Source: Aedes albopictus (taxonomy: Eukaryota > Arthropoda > Insecta > Diptera > Culicidae). From it: a stretch of 64,000 nucleotides of DNA. The notes beneath the pieces were generated by a model. The model was not told the origin of the DNA. It made no database searches and worked only from the letters and a program-made list of their open reading frames with translations. The first letter of the stretch is position 1, and the number at the start of each line of letters is the position of its first letter. The stretch is from NCBI RefSeq assembly GCF_035046485.1, contig NC_085137.1, positions 456,563,004 to 456,627,003 on the forward strand, given 5' to 3'. Positions 11,143-22,800 of the stretch are shown here, piece after piece. The translations under genes were made by a program, and so were the position numbers.

Positions 11143-11751
11143 TTAGCTCACGAGAATAAACACCAGCACCTGCTCGAGAAGGGAGCCATCAGTGTAACAT
11201 ACGATGCCGTCTGAAATACTTCTTTCCAGATAACCAGATGTCCACTCTTCCCGGGAAGGGAATTTCGTGGAAAATGTCCTATATGGAAAATTACAAGCAA
11301 TTGTATGATCACTTGGAGCAAGGACAATTTTGTCCCAATTCATCAAAAGTGGAAACAACGAGGTGTGTGTTGAACTGCGGTTCACAGGAGTTTCCTCTAG
11401 TAAACCGAGTACCCATAGGCGGTAAGTGCAAGAAAGTGCTTCTTGTTTGAGATGAATGTGTAGTGGGGCAACGTCAAAGAGAACTTCAAACGCTGCCGTG
11501 GGAGTTGAAAAGAACGCTCCAGACATCGCCATTAAGCACATCCTTTGGAGATGGCCTAATTTTGATTGGACCGTTCTCACTTCGCCCTTTTGCCACCACA
11601 CAAGACATCCATAAGCCAATATTGGCCGAACCACAGTTGTGTAAATCCATTTGATATACTTGGGTTTTAGACCCCAAGTTGTACCAAAAGTACGCCGGCA
11701 TTGCCCGAAGGCCATACAAGCTTTCTTGATTCTGAACTCAATGTGAGGTGT
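11143..11751 (-). pseudogene. Lian-like RT thumb/connection and RNase H start
   Basis: A TAG at about 11749 replaces the Trp of DSKLSWTP; the same frame continues TPHIEFRIKKACMAFGQCRR, then VVRPILAYGCLVWW, to the first RNase H motif VCYTDGSLLE near 11215. Shortly after, a frameshift diverts to a spurious tail; the correct continuation (GAGVYSREL, then the FQAEIFAL glutamate motif) is in the neighbouring frame. Position and motif order fit LOA elements. Confidence 0.75.
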
Positions 11752-13536
11752 CTAGGAAAGCTTGGAATCAAGAATGGCTCCAACGTACTTTACCTGTTCA
11801 GTCACATCGATTTCAGAATCAAAGAGATGCAAAGGTCGAACGCCATTACGATTTCGCCTTTTCGTGAAAAGAATAATAGATGTTTTACTCGGATTAACCG
11901 AAAGGCCATATTGGCGACACCAACCCTCAACTACCTGAAGGGCGCTTCGCATCAGGTCGAAAAGGGTGCTAATGCACATACCAACTAACAATGTTAGGTA
12001 GTCGTCGGCAAAACCATAAGTAGGAAAACCGCTATAATTGAGTTGCTTCAATAGCTTATCTGCTACGAGATTCCACAAAAACGTTTACAAGACTCCACCT
12101 TGGGGGCATCAACAAACACTCAATTTCCTAATCCCTGCTAGACGCAATGTCGAGAAGAGATATCGGTTTTTGAGCATTTGGTGAATCCAATTGGAAATCA
12201 TTGCAGATATACCATGACTCCGTGCGGCTTCTAATATGGCATCGAAAGGCACGTTGTCAAAGGCACCCTCGATATCTAAGAAAACGCCCGAACAAGATTG
12301 CTTTTGAGCGAATGCCTTCTCGATATCGTAAACAGCCTTGTGTAAAAGAGTCACAGTGGACTTACCAGATTGGTAGGCATGTTGGTTCACATGAAGAGGC
12401 ACGTTGGCCAGATGAACATCACGGATGTGATGATCCACAATGCGTTCTAAGCATCTCAGAAGGAAAGAGGTCAAACTGATAGGTCTGAAACTCTTTGCTT
12501 CTTCATACGACGCACGACCCACTTTCGGAATAAACTTCACAGTAATATCCCGCCAGGATTTGGGAATATACCCTGTAGCAAAATTGCAAACAAGTAGTTT
12601 TTTTAAAACATGTTTGAAATAATCAAATCCCTTCTGAAGCAAAATAAGATAAATCCCATCTGCCCCAGGAGATTTGAAAGGAGCAAAGCTATTAAGAGCC
12701 CACTCAATCGATTCTATAGTTACAATGCTCCGAGCCAAAGCTAAAGAATCATAACTACAAGAAAAGACATCAGGATCATCCGAAGATGTAATATCCACAC
12801 ATCCAGGGAAGTGTGTGCTGAATAAGCATTCCAGAACTTCCTCATCAGAGGAAGTCAGATCGCCATTTGGCAAACGAAGTTCGTTCACCCGGAAATCCTT
12901 AGATTTCGCAAGGATTTTGTTTAACCGACTGACTTCACTCAAGCTGGAAACATTTGTACAAAGGTTTTTCCAGCCGGATCGTTCAGCAGACCGGAGAGCT
13001 TTCCTGAAGGCATTGCGAGCCGACCTGAAAGCCTCCGAACCAGCCGAACGTCGTCTGTTCCAACTCTTTCTACATTGTTTCCTGAGTTTCGCCAGATCAG
13101 AGTTCCACCAAGGGGTTCCTCTTGTGATTTTCACAGACCGTAGAGGGCATGCTTCTTCAAAAGCTTCCATGATGAAGGTCGTTGTAGTATCAACGGCATC
13201 ATCTAAATCACTTGGAGTGTCAATGGATAGTGAGTATCCATGAAATTTGGCCGCAATCAAACCAGTAAAAAGATCCCAGTTTGTTGACCGAGGATTCCTG
13301 AAACGCAAAGTTTGCGAAGTAACAGTTAAATGTTCAAAAAAGATATAGCGATGGTCAGATAAAGATGCTTCATCTGACACATGCCAATTGGTCAGCTCGT
13401 GACTAATTCTACTAGAGCAAAGCGTTATGTCTAACACTTCCTCTCTAGCAGATACTATGAAGGTTGGGCGGTTGCCTATGTTAAGTAATGCAAGATCTGT
13501 ACTACTTAAGTACTCCATCAAACTGGAGCCTCTCAA
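11752..13536 (-). pseudogene. Lian-like reverse transcriptase with nonsense codons
   Basis: Continuation of the endonuclease frame (SDHRY motif, residues about 55-60 of this part), then a linker and RT: PFKSPGADGI, SWRDITVKFIPK, FRPISLTSFLLRCLERI, GVFLDIEGAFDNV, then CPQGGVL and the catalytic YGFADDYLTLL. The frame is uninterrupted from 13536 to 12112, then shows TGA (replacing Gly in ...SVLGCPQGG) at about 12109 and TAA shortly after (12079-12081), with LWNLVADKLLKQL following in the same frame down to 11752. The substitutions look like simple point mutations in a once continuous ORF. Confidence 0.8.
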
Positions 13537-14000
13537 GTTAATGTCTGAGCTGCCCCATATGATATGGTGCCAACAATTAGCGGAAGGCCTTTTGAAGTGC
13601 AGTATGCGATGACTTGTTTGAAAGCATCCGTAGGGGATGGTTCATCATGCGGTAAATACGGCGAACAAAAGACGTATTTCCTGTTGAGGTTTCCAACAGA
13701 TACATCAATTGTGATAGCACATACATCTCTGGTGGTTAGTTCAGAGATGAGTGTAGCAACTATTGCGTTGTTGACAAGCACACAGGCTCGAGGCATGACA
13801 CGCGAGTTTGCCATTTCATGTTTACTGAAAGTAGCAAACACCGGATTCACAAGGTTTCCTAGATAGAAATTTCCCTTACGAAAGTAAGTTTCTTGTACCA
13901 AGGCCACCTGGGCTATACCATTTTGCATAAGTCTGCAAAGATTGATCGTTGCTGTTATTTTATGCTGAAGATTGATCTGAGCTATCCTAACCGTAGCCAC
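13533..14000 (-). pseudogene. Lian-like endonuclease domain, catalytic loop deleted
   Basis: The frame opens MATVRIAQINLQHKITATIN and carries the QETY version of the conserved glutamate motif. At the catalytic GSDAN-type loop the sequence goes from LIVG directly to a shifted frame. Alignment with the + strand copy (9714-9740) shows 16 nt missing, including the codon for the catalytic aspartate. The real frame resumes at 13536 with RGSSLMEYLSSTDLALL. Both the loss of a catalytic residue and the frameshift make this endonuclease non-functional. Confidence 0.75.
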
Positions 14001-14605
14001 TACCCAAACTAGGTAAGATTAAAACTCTTCGCAACAAAAGCACAACAAAGAACAGCAACAATAAAACCAAATCGGTATCGATTGGAAAACGCCAAAGGCG
14101 AGGATACACAGAATACACTGTGAAAATCGCATAATGCGAAACCATGTAGGTGAAAATTAAAACTAATTAACAACATCTTCATAATCCCGCCCTTATTTAG
14201 CCTCAAGTGAGACTAAAGAAGGGCAGCTGATTGTCTCGGAGAAACACAAGGTCCACTGCACCATTGCTCCGGTTAGCGCAGTAAGGGCTACATACTGCGG
14301 AGGGCGCCCTGGTACTCCACAGGATCCGTTTGCGGTTAGGTTTTTATTAGACCCCCCTAGCCATTCATTCCTAGGCACGGTAAGCATGAAGCCGCATAAC
14401 ACCATGAATTAGGGGTCACCTGTTGGTGGATTCTTACCACCGGAACAGGCGGTCCGTAGTGTTATTCTTAGCCAATTGAGACAATCGCTACCGACACTAC
14501 ACAGCTATCTAGGCTGATCGAGAAAAGAAATTACTATTGATGATCAACTTCATACGGACTCGAACAGCCGTTAAACCGAGAGGATTGTTTCCACACGTGT
14601 GTATT

Positions 14606-15330
14606 TAGGTTACGACTTGGAATTAATGAAAAATAATAATAACAATGATAGTACAGTAGGTTCGTTCTCTTGTATCCCTGTGACTCGAGTTGTTGATAAG
14701 ATCCAGTGCTTCAGCGCACTCTGGTACTGGGAATGCCAACAAGCCGTCTCCATTCCACTCGGTCCATGGCTGTTTGTCTCCAGTTCCGCACTCTGCGTAG
14801 GGTCCGCAGTTCGTCCTCCACTTGGTCGACCCACCTAGCTCGCTGCGCACCACACATCATCAATGACTAATCCGATTCGCCTGACTTCACTCTTTAGTCG
14901 GATGAACGTTTCCGCCATCGTCTCAAATTTACGAGCAATAATATCAATATCATCAGCGAAACCAAGCAGCTGAACGGACTTCGTGAAAATCGTCCCACTC
15001 GTGTTTATCCCCGCTCTCCTTATTACACCTTCTAACGCAATGTTGAACAGCAAGCACGAAAGACCACCACCTTGCCGTAACCCTCCACGAGACTCGAAGG
15101 GTCTCGAGAGTGTCCCTGATACTCGAACTACGCACATCACTCGATCCATTGTCGCCTTGATTAATCGTATCAGTCAATTCGGGAGTCCGTATTCGTGCAT
15201 AATCTGCCATAGCTGTTCTCCAGCGATTGTATCATACGCCGATTTGAAATCGATGAACAAGTGATGTGTGGGCACGTTGTATTCGCGGCATTTCTGCAAC
15301 ACCTGGTGGATGGCGAACATCTGGTCTGTT
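14606..15330 (-). pseudogene. RTE-like RT fragment with internal deletion
   Basis: On the minus strand, RT motifs appear across frameshifts: CREYNVPTHHLFIDFKSAYDT, then an in-frame stop before LIRLIKATMDRVMCVVRVSG, then FESRGGLRQGGGLSCLLFNIALEGVIRRAG and the catalytic LLGFADDIDIIAR. After RRIGLVI the sequence jumps to RWVDQVEDELRTLRRVRNWR in another frame, the usual C-terminal end of such elements, so the segment between is deleted. It ends near an ATT microsatellite at about 14630-14650. Same family as the copy at 31246-33640. 5' truncated near 15330. Confidence 0.7.
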
Positions 15331-16321
15331 TTTTATTTCTACAGTCTTCAAATGGCACAAGTATATTGTACTTTTAATACGCAAATAAAAGTAGAGTACA
15401 TTTCTAACTAGGCAAATTACAGAAAATATAATAAATTTCCACGAATTTTTCCCTGTAACACGGTTGTAAGAATATTCAGTTGGAAGAATATTTCTTATCG
15501 AATTATTCATCATTCCTCTCTCTACTTACCTTGCTCCGCGTTTAATTTTTTTCTAAAAATTTCCAGATTAGGTAATATTTTTAAAGGAAAAACCTTGAAA
15601 ATAGATATTGACAAGTTTATAAATGTATGTTTTATCAATTGTTTTTAGTCATTAGGAGTAAGTTTCAACAACTTAAGAGCATGGTTTTATTTGAGTATCG
15701 AATAAGTATATGATGTGGAAGGAATGATACAAAAAATAGAAAATCTGAAAACAATCAAAATTTTTTTCAAGTAATGATTGTCAAACATCTTTTGGGCGCT
15801 ACTGTATATCTGATGTGTATCGATTCGCCCGAAAAGGGATCGAAGTAGGTGAGCCGTTCAGCAAAGTAGCCTTCGAACGGATCGGCCTTTTTTTATCCCT
15901 TCGGTGCTGGCTGCATGGCAGTACCAGTGGTGGTTGGGAAACATGACGAAATCGCGCTATTTTTTGCACTCGCCCAACGGCCGGCCGGCCAGGAATGCTT
16001 GGAACATGTACAAAAAAAAAAACAGAAAAGACTTAAAAATAATCGATAAATTTTTGTTACGTATCACCGGTGGTAGTGTTGTTGGACGCGTTAGCTGTAT
16101 GCAAACAACTAAGGCTGGCACAGTTCCGTTAGATAAAAAAAAAAACGTTTTCCTAATGCCTTGGTCCGAGACCGAAAAAGGTGAGGATTTCAACATAGTG
16201 AATGACTCGGACAATGTAGGCAAGCCTAGAAGCTTGTCTAGCTCGGATCCTGTCGTGGCTGTGCGAATGTACACACAGAAGCCAGCGAGTAATTAGATAA
16301 TGAGGTGAGCATCGGTATGGA
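15331..16321. other. no recognisable gene
   Basis: About 1 kb of AT-rich sequence. A frame at 15904-16296 is open, but its composition (Lys/Asn-rich, homopolymer A runs) and lack of family resemblance do not support a gene. Nothing else identified. Confidence 0.35.
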
Positions 16322-17005
16322 CATTAGACTGGGTCAAGAAAGTCGATTTTTTGGAAAAAAAAAAGCTTTTATTCGATTCCTTGGTTGCATCCCCGTATTC
16401 CACATTGCGATTGAAATTTGTATGGAATTTAGTATGGGAAAACGTACTTTTTTTTGCATTTTTGTCAAAAGTTGTTTTTTTTTTGTCTAAAACGATCTAA
16501 CTAATGACGTTGAAGTATAGCCTAAAATATGCCGAAAAACTTTGGCGAAAACCGCAAAGTGATCCGGCACTTGTGACAAATTTAATTACGTTCAGATCGT
16601 CTGATGATGCTTAACATTTAACATGTAATTTAAAAGGAATAACATCAATAACGAAATCTCAATATTTATCCAAAGTTCCAAGCGAATAACTTTGTTCACA
16701 AGCGTTGGATAACTTTGCGGTCTTCCGAAATGTTTTTCGACATATCCTAGACTATACTTTAACGTCATTAGTTACACGGTTTTAGACAAAAAAAAATCAA
16801 CTTATGAGTATAATGCAAAAAAGTACGTTTTCCCATACTAAATTCCATACAAATTTCAATCGCAATGCGGAATACAGGGCTGCAACTAATCGCTCCCAAA
16901 TTTTGCCCAGAAGTTTTGGACGCTAATATAGATTTAAAAAGCTTTGTTCCGGGTTGATGCGATCTAATTTTAATTTTCCCCATACAACGTTGACCCACTC
17001 TAATG
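16322..17005. mobile_element. 684-bp foldback MITE
   Basis: The ends CATTAGACTGGGTCAA and (complement of the right end) CATTAGAGTGGGTCAA bound long inverted arms. Examples are gattgaaatttgtatggaattt (left) with its inverse near 16835-16860, and cgcaaagtgatc with its inverse around 16715. The central part (ggaataacatcaataacgaa) is related to the centre of the inner palindrome at 33892-34110. Target duplication is not clear (GA on both sides at best). No coding capacity. Confidence 0.65.
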
Positions 17006-17084
17006 GACATTGCCTCTTTGATGGTTTATGGATATACATACGTGCAATACTTAGAGCAGACCAATGAAAAATAGGTTCAAAAAC

Positions 17085-17672
17085 TTTTTAGGTTTTTAAA
17101 AGTTGTTCAAACCTGGAATTCGTAAGCTCTTTTGGATTCAAATGACATAAAAAGAGTAATCTCTGAGTTTGAGCCAAAAATATTGAGATTTAGAGGTGGT
17201 GCAATTGCCTCAAAGTTGAATTTTCGAGTATTAAAAAGGTGTTTTCGCTTCAAGTGCCATAACTTCTTCAATTTTCTACCGATTTTCAATCTTTTTTAAT
17301 GAATCTCTCACAAATTAAATTTAGAATAATCGCATAGAACTTTAATTCTTTCCAAAGTCACGCATTCAATTTAATTTAAGTCACAGATTTAATTTATTTT
17401 TTTCTTCTTTTACAAAAAAAAATAACTTTATAGTGCGATAACTTTTTAATCGTTTGACCAATTTCAATTTTTTAGCGTTCTTTTGTAGATATTTTTGTTA
17501 CTTAAGAATGCTGTGAATAAACTGTGCCTTTAAAAAATCGTTTCAAAATGGATAAACATCAAAAACACGTATTTTATTAGAAAAATCTGAATTTTGGCAA
17601 AATTTTAAATGTATTCATGCTTAGTTTCGGTCTTAAAGTGAAAAATTTATTCTAAATAATTATATGGCCACC
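17085..17672. repeat. left arm of a foldback element split by the I retrotransposon
   Basis: This arm (for example gtaagctcttttggattcaa, gagatttagaggtggtgcaa, gataactttttaatcgtttg) recurs in inverse orientation at about 24430-24965. Removing the I element and one target copy joins the two arms with about 230 bp of loop. The arms are diverged, so the foldback is older than the insertion. Confidence 0.7.
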
Positions 17673-17685
17673 TAAAACTTTAATT
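17673..17685. repeat. 13-bp target site duplication, left copy
   Basis: taaaactttaatt here is repeated exactly at 24284-24296, bracketing the I-clade element. Confidence 0.85.
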
Positions 17686-18369
17686 AATTCGATTCCTTGT
17701 CGAGCTACAGCGCGAGACAGTCGATAGTTCCGTGCGTTCGCGATTCTCCTCGTTTTTATCAAGTTTGAAGTGGTTTTTTCGAGGTGAAAGTATTTCAAGA
17801 AAGTGCAGTGCTTATCCCAAGCCACGCTTGGAAGTTTTATTTCATTGACGTAGTCGGCGTTCACCGCATAGTGCAGTTTTCGTGCATAAAACCGACCACG
17901 TGTTCCGGCATTTTCTTCGCCCTTCGAGCGGCGCCATCAAGCGCACGCTTGGATCGAGTTGGTGAGTGCCCGGTCATCGTGTGAGTAAGCAGTCTTCGAC
18001 CAACACCAACCCAGCAGCAGTGAGAGCAGAGAGAATATTATCGTTCGTTATCACCACCACCGCAGTGCGGGCCGGCCGTCGCGTCGACGTCACGCGATCA
18101 TCGGTGGTATCTTTCCTCCCCGCGCGTGTCCGGCCACCGTCACCACCGGCAACCCGACGGCGCAAGCGTAGCGCAATAAAGCTAAGTACACCGTTACCCC
18201 TTGTTGTTCCCCTCCACTCCTCCGACTCAGCTGATTAGTTTTTATTAGTTTTTTTTTGCCCCTTTCCCATTTGTGTTGATATTTAGTTTTAGTGTTTGAT
18301 TCGGTTTTGATCTTCGTGATCGTTGTTTTTTCTTGAGCGTGTGCCCCGTGGCGGCGGTTGCTAGCCGCA
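17686..18369 (+). promoter_or_regulatory. 5' UTR / presumed internal promoter of the I element
   Basis: Non-coding leader starting directly after the target duplication. I-type elements carry their RNA polymerase II promoter inside the transcribed leader, so promoter activity is expected here, but I cannot define its elements. The right half is GC- and CA-rich, unlike the flanking AT-rich sequence. Confidence 0.5.
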
Positions 18370-19812
18370 ATGGGTGATGATGATGATGCCGGGGGTACGT
18401 CATATCCCCTCAATGAAGCTTTGCTGTTGGCATCGGGCGCTCCGAGTCAACAAAATGTTATCAACGTTGCCACCCCTCAATCTGGCGTTTCTGCAATGGA
18501 CGCCAATAATACACCTGCAACGTCCCCCCGCCTCAAGGCCTACCCTCCCGACTTTGGCGGGCCGTTTGTTGTTTTCTTCCGACCCAAAGGCAAACGTTTG
18601 AACACCGTTCAAATCAGCAAGGATCTGACTAAGCGGTATTCTTCCGTTGTCTCCATTGACATGGTCGGTACAGCTAAACTTCGCGTTTCCGTAGGCGACC
18701 GGAAACAGGCTAATGAGATTGTGGCCTGTGAACTATTTACACTTGAGTATCACGTGTACCTTCCAAGCGCGTCGGTAGAGATTTCGGGGAAGGTCGCCGA
18801 CGAATCTTTGACCTGCGAAACGATCATGCAAGGCTGTGGTCGTTTCCATAACCCTTCTCTACCTCCTGTCCAGATACTGGATTGCCGGCAACTGCATTCG
18901 GTCTCCCAGGAGGGCGAGAAGAAGGTTTACACGCCATCTGAAGAATTTTGTGTGACCTTCTCCGGATCTGCATTACCAGATCTGCTGACGATTGGCAAAC
19001 TTCGGCTACCTGTGAGGCTGTATGTACCGAAGGTAATGAATTGCATCAATTGCAAGCAGCTGGGCCACACCGCCCAGTACTGCAGCAATAAACCTCGCTG
19101 TGCAACATGCGGGGAGAGACATGTGGACGGTGCGTGTAAAACGCCACCCAAGTGTGTTTATTGTGGTAGCGACCGTCCACACGATCTCAATGTTTGCCCG
19201 AAGTACATACAGCGAAAACAACATCAAAAACGATCGTTGCAGCAGCGTTCAAGGCGAAGCTACGCCGAAATGCTGAGAAAAGCTGCTCCGGTCGTTGAAT
19301 CGCACAACATCTACTCGTCTTTGTCTCTTGATGATCAGGGCTCTGACTCTGAGGTCGGAGACGGGGTTCCCTTTGTTTTTAAGGGTGAAACGAGGAAACG
19401 GGTGAGGCTCCAGAGACCCACTAAAAAACCTCGGAATCTGCCTAGCAGTGACCCCCAACCCACCGTGACAAATTCTAGGAGTGTTAAGAAAGGCGCCAAA
19501 CGTTCACCTCCTGGATTCAAAATCCAAGATGAACGAGACTTCCCTTCGCTCCCGGGAACATCAAAAATCCCAGATGTTCCAAATTTTTCGACTTCTCAGC
19601 CAGAGAGACAGCATTCGGAGAACCAGGAACAACCCCTTGGTGCTCCGCTGTTCACGCTTTCTGGCATCGTAGACATCATCCTTAACTTCTTTAATGCATC
19701 TGACTCAGTGAAGAGCATTGTCAAAGCACTTCTTCCTTGTGTGTCCCCTCTTTTGAAGCAGTTGGCTTCTAAAATGCCCCTCCTTGCGACAATCGTATCT
19801 TTCGATGGCTAA
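18370..19812 (+). CDS. I element ORF1, gag-like RNA-binding protein
   Basis: 480 aa from the first ATG (MGDDDDAGGTSYPLNEA). The middle part (about residues 58-140, FRPKGKRLNTVQISKDLTKR onward) resembles the gag-like domain of I-clade ORF1 proteins. Residues from 225 carry three zinc knuckles: CINCKQLGHTAQYC, CATCGERH...C and CVYCGSDRPHDLNVC. The C-terminal third is basic then Ser/Pro-rich with a short hydrophobic end (ILNFFNASDSVKS). In the family, ORF1 binds the element RNA and forms ribonucleoprotein particles. The frame is intact. Its stop TAA overlaps the start of ORF2 within ATGGCTAA. An in-frame TTG lies four codons upstream, but ATG at 18370 is the sensible start. Confidence 0.9.
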   Translation: MGDDDDAGGTSYPLNEALLLASGAPSQQNVINVATPQSGVSAMDANNTPATSPRLKAYPPDFGGPFVVFFRPKGKRLNTVQISKDLTKRYSSVVSIDMVGTAKLRVSVGDRKQANEIVACELFTLEYHVYLPSASVEISGKVADESLTCETIMQGCGRFHNPSLPPVQILDCRQLHSVSQEGEKKVYTPSEEFCVTFSGSALPDLLTIGKLRLPVRLYVPKVMNCINCKQLGHTAQYCSNKPRCATCGERHVDGACKTPPKCVYCGSDRPHDLNVCPKYIQRKQHQKRSLQQRSRRSYAEMLRKAAPVVESHNIYSSLSLDDQGSDSEVGDGVPFVFKGETRKRVRLQRPTKKPRNLPSSDPQPTVTNSRSVKKGAKRSPPGFKIQDERDFPSLPGTSKIPDVPNFSTSQPERQHSENQEQPLGAPLFTLSGIVDIILNFFNASDSVKSIVKALLPCVSPLLKQLASKMPLLATIVSFDG

Positions 19813-22800
19813 TTTAACCACCGAGGTCGAAGATATGATTTCTGTGCTACACTGGAACTGTCGTAGTATCGTACCAAAATTAGACGTTTTTAAATTTTTA
19901 CTTAGCAATTTACAATGCGATGTTTTTGCGTTATCCGAAACATGGCTGACACCCGATGTAACCTTACCTTTTTCCGATTTCAACATTATCCGTCTTGATC
20001 GGTCCGACTCGTACGGAGGGGTGCTTTTAGGGATCAAAAAGCAGCACTCATTTTACAGAGTCGATTTTCATCCGATGACAGGCATCGAAGCCGTCGCATG
20101 TGAGGTGACTATCCGGGGTAAAACCTTCAGTGTTGCCTCCATATATCTTCCACCGAGAACTGCGATATCTCGCAGGGATCTCGCCCACATCTGCTCGGTT
20201 ATGCCTGAGCCACGGCTGCTCATGGGGGATTTCAACTCCCATGGTACAGGCTGGGGGGAACTGTACGATGACAGCCGTTCAACTTTGATATATGACCTCT
20301 GCGACGACTTCAACATGACAATTTTGAACACCGGAGAAGTTACGCGAGTGGCACCTCCAGCTAAAGATGGCAGTCCTAGAGACAGCCGATTAGACCTCTC
20401 AATCTGTTCGAGCTCACTATCGCTGGAGTGTACATGGAAGGTTATCCAGGATCCCCATGGTAGTGATCACCTTCCGATCGTTGTTTCTATTTCCAATGGT
20501 TCACGTCAACCTCCATCTATCGACATTTCCTACGACCTCACGAAACACATTGACTGGGGGAAGTACGCGGAAGCAATTATCGACGGTGAGCAATCGGTAG
20601 AAATTCTTCCACCGCGGGAAGAGTATCAGTTTCTATCAGAACTGATCATCAGTAGCGCGTTGCAGGCACAACGTCGGCCAGTGCCAGGTCCTTCGGTTCG
20701 CAGGAAACCCCCCAATCCGTGGTGGGATAGCGAGTGTACAGAAACCTATCGCGAGAAATCCGCTGCGTTCAAAGAGTTTCGGAAACGCGGTTCGGTCGAA
20801 AACTTTAAGCGGTACACTTCCCTTGAAGGCAAGTTTAAGAACTTGGTCAAGGCAAAGAAAAGCGGTTACTGGCGTCGGTTCGTCGAGGGCTTATCGCGCG
20901 AGACGTCAATGAGAACTCTTTGGAACGTCGGGAGAAGAATGCGTAACGCGTCGTCGGTAAACGAGGATCGAGAAAGCTCTCCTCGGTGGATTCTCAAGTT
21001 CGCAAAAAAAGTTTGTCCAGATTCCGTACCCGTGGAGCGAATAATTCGTGATGTTTCCGAGGATAGGGATGACATGGATAGGCCGTTTTCGATGGTTGAA
21101 TTCTCACTTGCTCTTCTTTCATGTAACAATTCCGCTCCAGGAATGGATCGAATTAAGTTCAACTTGCTTAAAAACCTCCCCGACGTCGCTAAGAGGCGCT
21201 TGTTGAACTTGTTCAATCAGTTCCTGGACAACAACATCGTTCCGGATGATTGGAGGCAAGTGAGAGTAATAGCTGTTCAGAAACCCGGGAAACCCGCGTC
21301 AGATCATAATTCGTACCGTCCAATCGCGATGTTATCTTGCCTACGGAAGTTGTTAGAGAAGATGATTCTCTTTCGACTGGACAAATGGGTTGAATCGAAT
21401 GGCATGTTGTCTGATACACAATTTGGTTTCCGCAGAGGCAAAGGTACGAACGACTGTCTTGCGTTACTTTCTTCAGAAATTCAGCTTGCCTTTGCTCAAA
21501 AGCAGCAAATGGGCTCAGTGTTTTTGGATATTAAGGGAGCTTTTGATTCAGTTTGTGTCGATGTTCTTTCCGACAAACTACACGGAAGTGGCCTTTCTCC
21601 AATTTTGAACAACTTTTTGTATAATTTGCTGTTTGAGAAGCAGATGAGTTTTGCTCATGGCGACTTGACAGTTTCACGAATTAGCTACATGGGTCTCCCC
21701 CAGGGCTCATGTCTAAGCCCCCTTCTTTACAACTTTTATGTTAGAGACATAGATGATTGTCTCATGGAAAATTGCACGTTAAGACAGCTTGCGGATGACT
21801 GTGTTGTTTCTATAACGGGATCAATAGCAGTCGATCTGCAAGGACCACTACAGGATACTTTGGACAATTTGTCTACTTGGGCTCTCAAGCTGGGTATCGA
21901 ATTCTCTCCGGAGAAAACTGAGATGGTTGTCTTTTCTAAAAAACACAAACCGGCAAAGTTTCCGCTCCATCTGATGGGTAAGTCAATCACTCATAGCATG
22001 TCTTCTCAATATCTCGGCGTCTGGTTCGACTCCAAATGCACCTGGGGAAAGCACATTGTGTATCTGATACAGAAATGCCAAAAGCGAATCAACTTTATGC
22101 GAACTATTACCGGAACATGGTGGGGAGCACATCCGGAAGATCTGATCAGGCTGTACCAAACAACCATTCTGTCGGTTTTAGAATACGGTAGCTTTTGTTT
22201 TCAATCCGCGGCGAAAACACACTTGCTGAAGCTTCAACGGGTTCAGTACCGTTGTCTTCGGATCGCGTTAGGTTGCATGAACTCAACTCACACAATGAGT
22301 TTAGAGGTACTTGCTGGTGTCCAGCCTCTGACAGACCGCTTTGCGGAGTTATCGTTCCGGTTCCTCATCCGATGCGAGGTTGTGAATCCATTGGTCATAG
22401 AAAATTTCGAAAAGCTGCTCGAACAGAACCCTCAATCTCGTTTTATGACTGTGTACTACTGGTACATGACGCTGGAGGTAAGCCCATCTCCGGTTAACAC
22501 CAATCGTGACAACTTCTCAAACTTCGACAGTTGCTCTGTAGATTTTGATCTGTCCATGAAGGATGAGATCACCGGAATACCAGAACCTTTTCGTTCCGTG
22601 TGTATTCCACAAATTTTTGCAAGTAAGTTCGGGCATGTTAGCGGGGACAGACAGTTCTTCACAGACGGTTCGAAAACCGATGATTCGACTGGTTTCGGTG
22701 TCTACAACGAATTTCATAGCGCCACCTACATGCTTCAAAAGCCATGTTCGGTATACATTGCTGAGCTAGCGGCTATATACTACACCTTAGAGTACATTCG

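Larger units (their letters stand above)
9890..14570 (-). mobile_element. Lian-like (LOA clade) non-LTR retrotransposon, near full length, decayed
   Basis: About 4.7 kb on the minus strand. In order: 5' leader (14570-14001), endonuclease (14000-13533), RT (13536-11752), thumb and connection, RNase H (about 11215-10600, split by a MITE), a C-terminal Cys/His region, a stop at 10194-10196, and a 3' UTR with tandem hairpin repeats ending in tandem ctactgatac near 9890. Presence of RNase H and a single long reading frame fit the LOA clade, to which Lian of Aedes aegypti belongs. The coding region is broken by one 16-nt deletion, at least three in-frame stops and further frameshifts, so the copy is dead. 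Confidence 0.8.

Noticed and set aside
18090..18413. 107-codon minus-strand frame in the I element leader
   Set aside because: Antisense to the 5' UTR and ORF1 start; no family resemblance.
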